Assembly (NCBI GenBank): GCA_024697785.1
Contig: JAILEU010000188.1
Coordinates: forward strand, 1-32,867
Length of the DNA stretch: 32,867 bases
Direction of reading: 5' to 3'
From: Bacteroidaceae bacterium
GTDB taxonomy: Bacteria; Bacteroidota; Bacteroidia; Bacteroidales; Bacteroidaceae
A program made the position numbers and the translations under genes. Below the pieces are notes generated by a model that was not told the origin of the DNA, ran no database searches, and worked only from the letters and a program-made list of their open reading frames with translations. Of this stretch, positions 29,905 through 32,867 are shown piece by piece (the stretch's first letter is position 1; every line of letters begins with the position of its first letter).

Positions 29905-29926
29905 CCCCCCCAAAAAAAGTGGGGGG
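29905..29926. repeat. C7/G6 hairpin downstream of the DUF3987 gene
   Basis: CCCCCCC, AAAAAAAGT and GGGGGG form a stem. It lies about 50 nt after the stop codon of the minus-strand gene. It may block transcription but lacks a normal T-run. Confidence 0.55.
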
Positions 29927-29974
29927 TTGCTCGGTTGTGTTTTCTGCTGAAGCGTTTTCTTGTCGTACCCCACG

Positions 29975-32614
29975 TTATGATATCTTGCGGTACTTCCCTT
30001 TGTGTTCTCCAGCACGGATGCGCTGGGCTTTGCCATTGTCGTGAAGGCGCTTGATGCAGCTGTTGATGCTGTTCCGGTTACCTTCGTAGCCATAACAACG
30101 GTCAATGTCCTCGCGGGTGAAGATGTCGGGCAGGTTGCTGTAGGCCAGCTGGGTGTGGCTCTGCATGGTGACGGCTTCGTTCTGTATGCCATAAAGTTTG
30201 GCGTAATATTTCTCGCCGATGGCCTTGAAGTAGTAGTGCTGGAATGATAACTGGGCATCGGCTATCATCAGGGCCAACTGAATATCGTATTTATCGACTT
30301 TGAAGCAGTCGTCGCATAGCCAGTAGCCGTGTTCGTCCTGCCTCATCTGATCCCAATGTCGGGTGACGATGAAGGGGAGGCTGAAGTTGACGGCGTGCCA
30401 GCAGACACGCTTCAACAGGTCTTCCTCTGTCTTGGACTGGTTCTCACGAGCTTCCTCCATTCGCTGTTTTGTCCAGTTGTAGAGGGCATCGTTGATGGGC
30501 TTGATGGGAAGCTCACCGCGGGTGCGGTCAAGCTTCTCTGACCACAAGGTGAGCATCCTATTGCGTTGCTCATCCTCAGCGGTGATTTGTTGATTAGGCA
30601 TCATTTCGTAGCCGGTTTCACCTGTGGGGACCACGGTGAGGCGTGTAACGAGGCCTGAGCCGTAGTTCTCGGCTGTGATCTGTTTCTTCAGGGCATATTC
30701 CGTGCCTGAGTACATGAAGTTGGCAGCCACGTCCACCTCGCCCACCGAGGTGGACGTGTTCTTCTGGAAGGCTCCTTGGGGCTCGTTATGGAATGCCTTC
30801 AGATGAAGTGAAGCAATGTTCATATATTCTTTCCGCATGTTCGTAAGTGAGATATCCAGCTCACTGTCCACGATGCTGACATGGAGGCGGACTTTTTCTC
30901 CGTCAATTTCCTCCACGTTGTTGAACATGGCCTCGCGGATAGCAGCCGCTGTGCTTTCGGAGGGCAGGCTTCGGTAAATGCCCGTTGGGCGGACAGTGGA
31001 GTTCTTGGCTGAGCCGTTCTTCTGCTCATGCTCTTTGTTCCACTTGTTCAGTGCATCCTCTTGTTTCTTGTCGGCTTCCTTTATGGGGATCGTCATGATT
31101 CGATAAAGGTCAACAAGCATCTGTTTGCCGCCGCCCATGCGCCCTATGATTTCAAGGATGCAGTTCAGACGGTTTTGCTTTTTTTTCGACCCATAGAGGC
31201 TGTACCAGCATCGGGTCATCAGGTTCATGCCAAAGGCACCACCGATGAACATGGCTGCCACGTAGTGTTTCAGCTCACGCCCCTTACAGACCAGCTCCAT
31301 CAGGGGATAGCGGGGCATCTGCTTTTTGATCTTCTCTGCCAGACGCAGAAGGAACTTTCTCATGTCCTCGTCGGGTGAGGACGCCTGTCCGCCCATCATC
31401 TGGCGTTGCTGCTCAGCCACAAGGCTGCTGTAGCTTCGACCTGTCACCTTTTGGATGGCGCGTTGCATGAAGGCTGAGGGCTTGGGGGGCGTGTAATACG
31501 TGGATTCACGCTTCTCCATCAGCGCTTTGGCGCTCTTGATGATGTTTTCAACCTCCGTCTGTCCTCGCTCCTTGATGATTTCCTGGACAAAGCCCAGCTG
31601 GAGGAGGTCATGACGGACAGCATCCACACTGCCGTCGCGCAGGATGATGAGGCTGTTGGCCAGTGAGAGGGTGGTCTTATGTCGGCTGTTGACGGTGACG
31701 CCGTTTGGGTACATGGCTTTGACATACTCCACGGGCTGATGACCGAACACCAGCGGGAAATCCCCGTCCCCCTGAGGCTGGGGGCTGACCTCTTTCGCTC
31801 CAGCCACAAGGCTGACGGCAGGGGTGTCCTCATGAAAACGGTTTTCAGCATGGATGGGGTCGCTGCTGCCTTTGCGGTAAGCTTCTCCATAGAGCCGCTC
31901 CATGGGCGAATCCACATCTTTGTCCTCATCGTCATTTCCGAACAGCAGCTCCTCATCTATATAGAGGATGTCCTCTCGGCGAGGGGCATAACTGATGCGC
32001 GAGGCATCGATACAACTTCTGTCAACCACAGGATTGCCTGTGGTTCCCATCATGTCAAGTATCCCGAGGTCGCGGGCAAGGCAGATCTGGTTGTCGGCAA
32101 TGTTGCCCAGTTCAGGGCGTGCCATAGCGACCAGCCTGAGCCCCATGCCTGATGAGGTGTTGTGCCCCAGGGCTATCTGCCAGGGGAAGCCCTCAACCTG
32201 CGTGCGGGCAAAGACCTCCCGCGGGTCACAGGCCAGATGGTCTGCGTCGAACATGAAGAGCGGACCGAGGACGACGTCCTCCTGCCTGCGCTTGCTGCCT
32301 TTGAACGCTTTGGCAGCGAAGATGAAGCACGTCAGCCCCGTCTTCAGGTCGTTAGTCCAGCGGCGGAGCTTGTCCGCAGGGGTGAGCTTCTGAAAAGCCT
32401 CCTCGCTGGAGTGTTTGCTGCAGAACTGCTGGAAGAGCCTGTCTTTCAAAAATTCGTCTACAGACTTGCCGTCTTTGATGGCGTTCTCTACTGACTGACG
32501 CATGCTGATGCGCCAGCTGACGTCCTGGCTGTCAACAATCTGGTTGAAATCAGCCAGTGTACAGGGGAGCAAGGCTCCCCCATACTGATTAGTTTGAAAA
32601 ATGAAATTGCTCAT
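29975..32614 (-). CDS. BT4734-like N-terminal domain / DUF3987 protein
   Basis: 879 aa from ATG 32614 (MSNFIFQTNQ); an upstream ATG at 32629 would add five residues. Numbering here is from the longer form. The N-terminal region (about 20-235) resembles the BT4734/VirE-N family: PLFMFDADHL with an acidic FDAD, NTSSGMGLRLVAMA, and CIDASRISYAPRREDILYIDEELLF. The C-terminal region (about 390-820) resembles DUF3987, with a P-loop-like GRMGGGKQ (496-503) in which Gln replaces Ser/Thr, and WSEKLDR and HYYFKAIGEKYY later. Such proteins are thought to be primase/helicase-like and are often associated with mobile DNA in Bacteroidetes; no activity can be inferred with certainty. It overlaps the upstream small gene by 26 nt. 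Confidence 0.8.
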   Translation of the reverse strand: MSNFIFQTNQYGGALLPCTLADFNQIVDSQDVSWRISMRQSVENAIKDGKSVDEFLKDRLFQQFCSKHSSEEAFQKLTPADKLRRWTNDLKTGLTCFIFAAKAFKGSKRRQEDVVLGPLFMFDADHLACDPREVFARTQVEGFPWQIALGHNTSSGMGLRLVAMARPELGNIADNQICLARDLGILDMMGTTGNPVVDRSCIDASRISYAPRREDILYIDEELLFGNDDEDKDVDSPMERLYGEAYRKGSSDPIHAENRFHEDTPAVSLVAGAKEVSPQPQGDGDFPLVFGHQPVEYVKAMYPNGVTVNSRHKTTLSLANSLIILRDGSVDAVRHDLLQLGFVQEIIKERGQTEVENIIKSAKALMEKRESTYYTPPKPSAFMQRAIQKVTGRSYSSLVAEQQRQMMGGQASSPDEDMRKFLLRLAEKIKKQMPRYPLMELVCKGRELKHYVAAMFIGGAFGMNLMTRCWYSLYGSKKKQNRLNCILEIIGRMGGGKQMLVDLYRIMTIPIKEADKKQEDALNKWNKEHEQKNGSAKNSTVRPTGIYRSLPSESTAAAIREAMFNNVEEIDGEKVRLHVSIVDSELDISLTNMRKEYMNIASLHLKAFHNEPQGAFQKNTSTSVGEVDVAANFMYSGTEYALKKQITAENYGSGLVTRLTVVPTGETGYEMMPNQQITAEDEQRNRMLTLWSEKLDRTRGELPIKPINDALYNWTKQRMEEARENQSKTEEDLLKRVCWHAVNFSLPFIVTRHWDQMRQDEHGYWLCDDCFKVDKYDIQLALMIADAQLSFQHYYFKAIGEKYYAKLYGIQNEAVTMQSHTQLAYSNLPDIFTREDIDRCYGYEGNRNSINSCIKRLHDNGKAQRIRAGEHKGKYRKIS

Positions 32615-32867
32615 AAAGCATAACATCATTAATGTTTTTAATTAATTTAATATCACTCACATAAATCTTGTTTTGCAAGCCGAAGAAACTATCTTCTACC
32701 GTAAAAATCAGGCTTGCCAAAACAAGCTCACCTTCTTTGAAAAGGTGCAAGGCTTGTTTGCCTCTCAGGGTGGCCACGATCTTATTCGTATTGAATCGAC
32801 CGTGCTCTTTGAGAATGAGCAAACATTCAGGTTCAAAACTCGTGCGACCATTTTCGTCGCAACATTC
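32589..32867 (-). CDS. Small protein with possible OB-fold, 5'-truncated at window end
   Basis: The frame is open to the last base, so the start lies outside the window. 92 residues are visible, beginning ECCDENGRTSFEPE. VATLRGKQALHLFKEGELV and a following strand region with IYVSDIKLIKN suggest a small beta-barrel (OB-like) protein similar to DUF3127 or single-stranded-DNA-binding-type proteins; this is a pattern impression, not a firm assignment. It overlaps the DUF3987 gene and is probably co-transcribed with it. Confidence 0.6.
   Translation of the reverse strand, partial: ECCDENGRTSFEPECLLILKEHGRFNTNKIVATLRGKQALHLFKEGELVLASLIFTVEDSFFGLQNKIYVSDIKLIKNINDVMLYEQFHFSN

Noticed and set aside
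29758..30258. 166-codon minus-strand ORF overlapping the DUF3987 end
   Set aside because: It is out of frame with the supported gene and runs through the hairpin region; the product has no recognisable domain.

Overview
The window looks like a chromosome segment of a Bacteroidetes bacterium, most likely Prevotellaceae or a close relative. Reasons: several promoters match the phylum-specific consensus (TTTG, 19-20 nt spacer, TAnnTTTG); there is a TonB-dependent receptor with a typical signal peptide; there is a lipoprotein-rich gut-type carbohydrate hydrolase set (GH43-CBM6 and an esterase); and there is a BT4734-like/DUF3987 protein. Species assignment is inference.

Region 1 (1-21392, + strand, GC-rich) is a nearly complete anaerobic cobalamin biosynthesis and uptake cluster: cbiK (5'-truncated), btuF-like lipoprotein, pduO-type adenosyltransferase, btuB-like receptor, cbiH-cbiC fusion, cbiE-cbiT fusion, cbiG-cbiF fusion, cbiJ-cbiD fusion, btuC, cobU, cobT, cobS, cbiA, cbiP, cobD-like, cbiB, btuD. 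Cobalt is inserted early (CbiK), the ring is methylated and contracted (CbiH, F, G, D, J, E, T, C), amidated (CbiA, CbiP), given its aminopropanol arm (CobD, CbiB) and its lower ligand (CobU, CobT, CobS), while BtuB/F/C/D import corrinoids. CbiL (C20 methyltransferase) and an alpha-ribazole phosphatase are not seen here.

The striking feature of region 1 is a set of degenerate tandem repeats with a 7-nt (sometimes 8-nt) unit, often arranged as inverted repeats and often joined to a 17-nt GC hairpin unit (GGCGCCTTCGGCGCAAT). They fill intergenic gaps, provide or abut stop codons, and lie in frame inside five cobalamin genes (cbiJ, cobT, cobS, cbiA, cbiB), adding about 21-58 residues each at presumed loops or linkers. 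This looks like a family of low-complexity palindromic elements tolerated in coding DNA.

Region 2 (21376-25477, - strand) has a secreted alpha/beta hydrolase and a secreted double GH43-CBM6 protein, separated by a nested inverted-repeat block. Region 3 (25478-29700, + strand, AT-rich) starts with a promoter-structured RNA-terminator unit (about 25711-25890). Then come small membrane proteins, a small lipoprotein and several microproteins, mostly of unknown function; the composition change suggests accessory DNA. Region 4 (29700-32867, - strand) holds hairpin-rich DNA, a BT4734-like/DUF3987 protein and the end of a small upstream gene that runs off the window.
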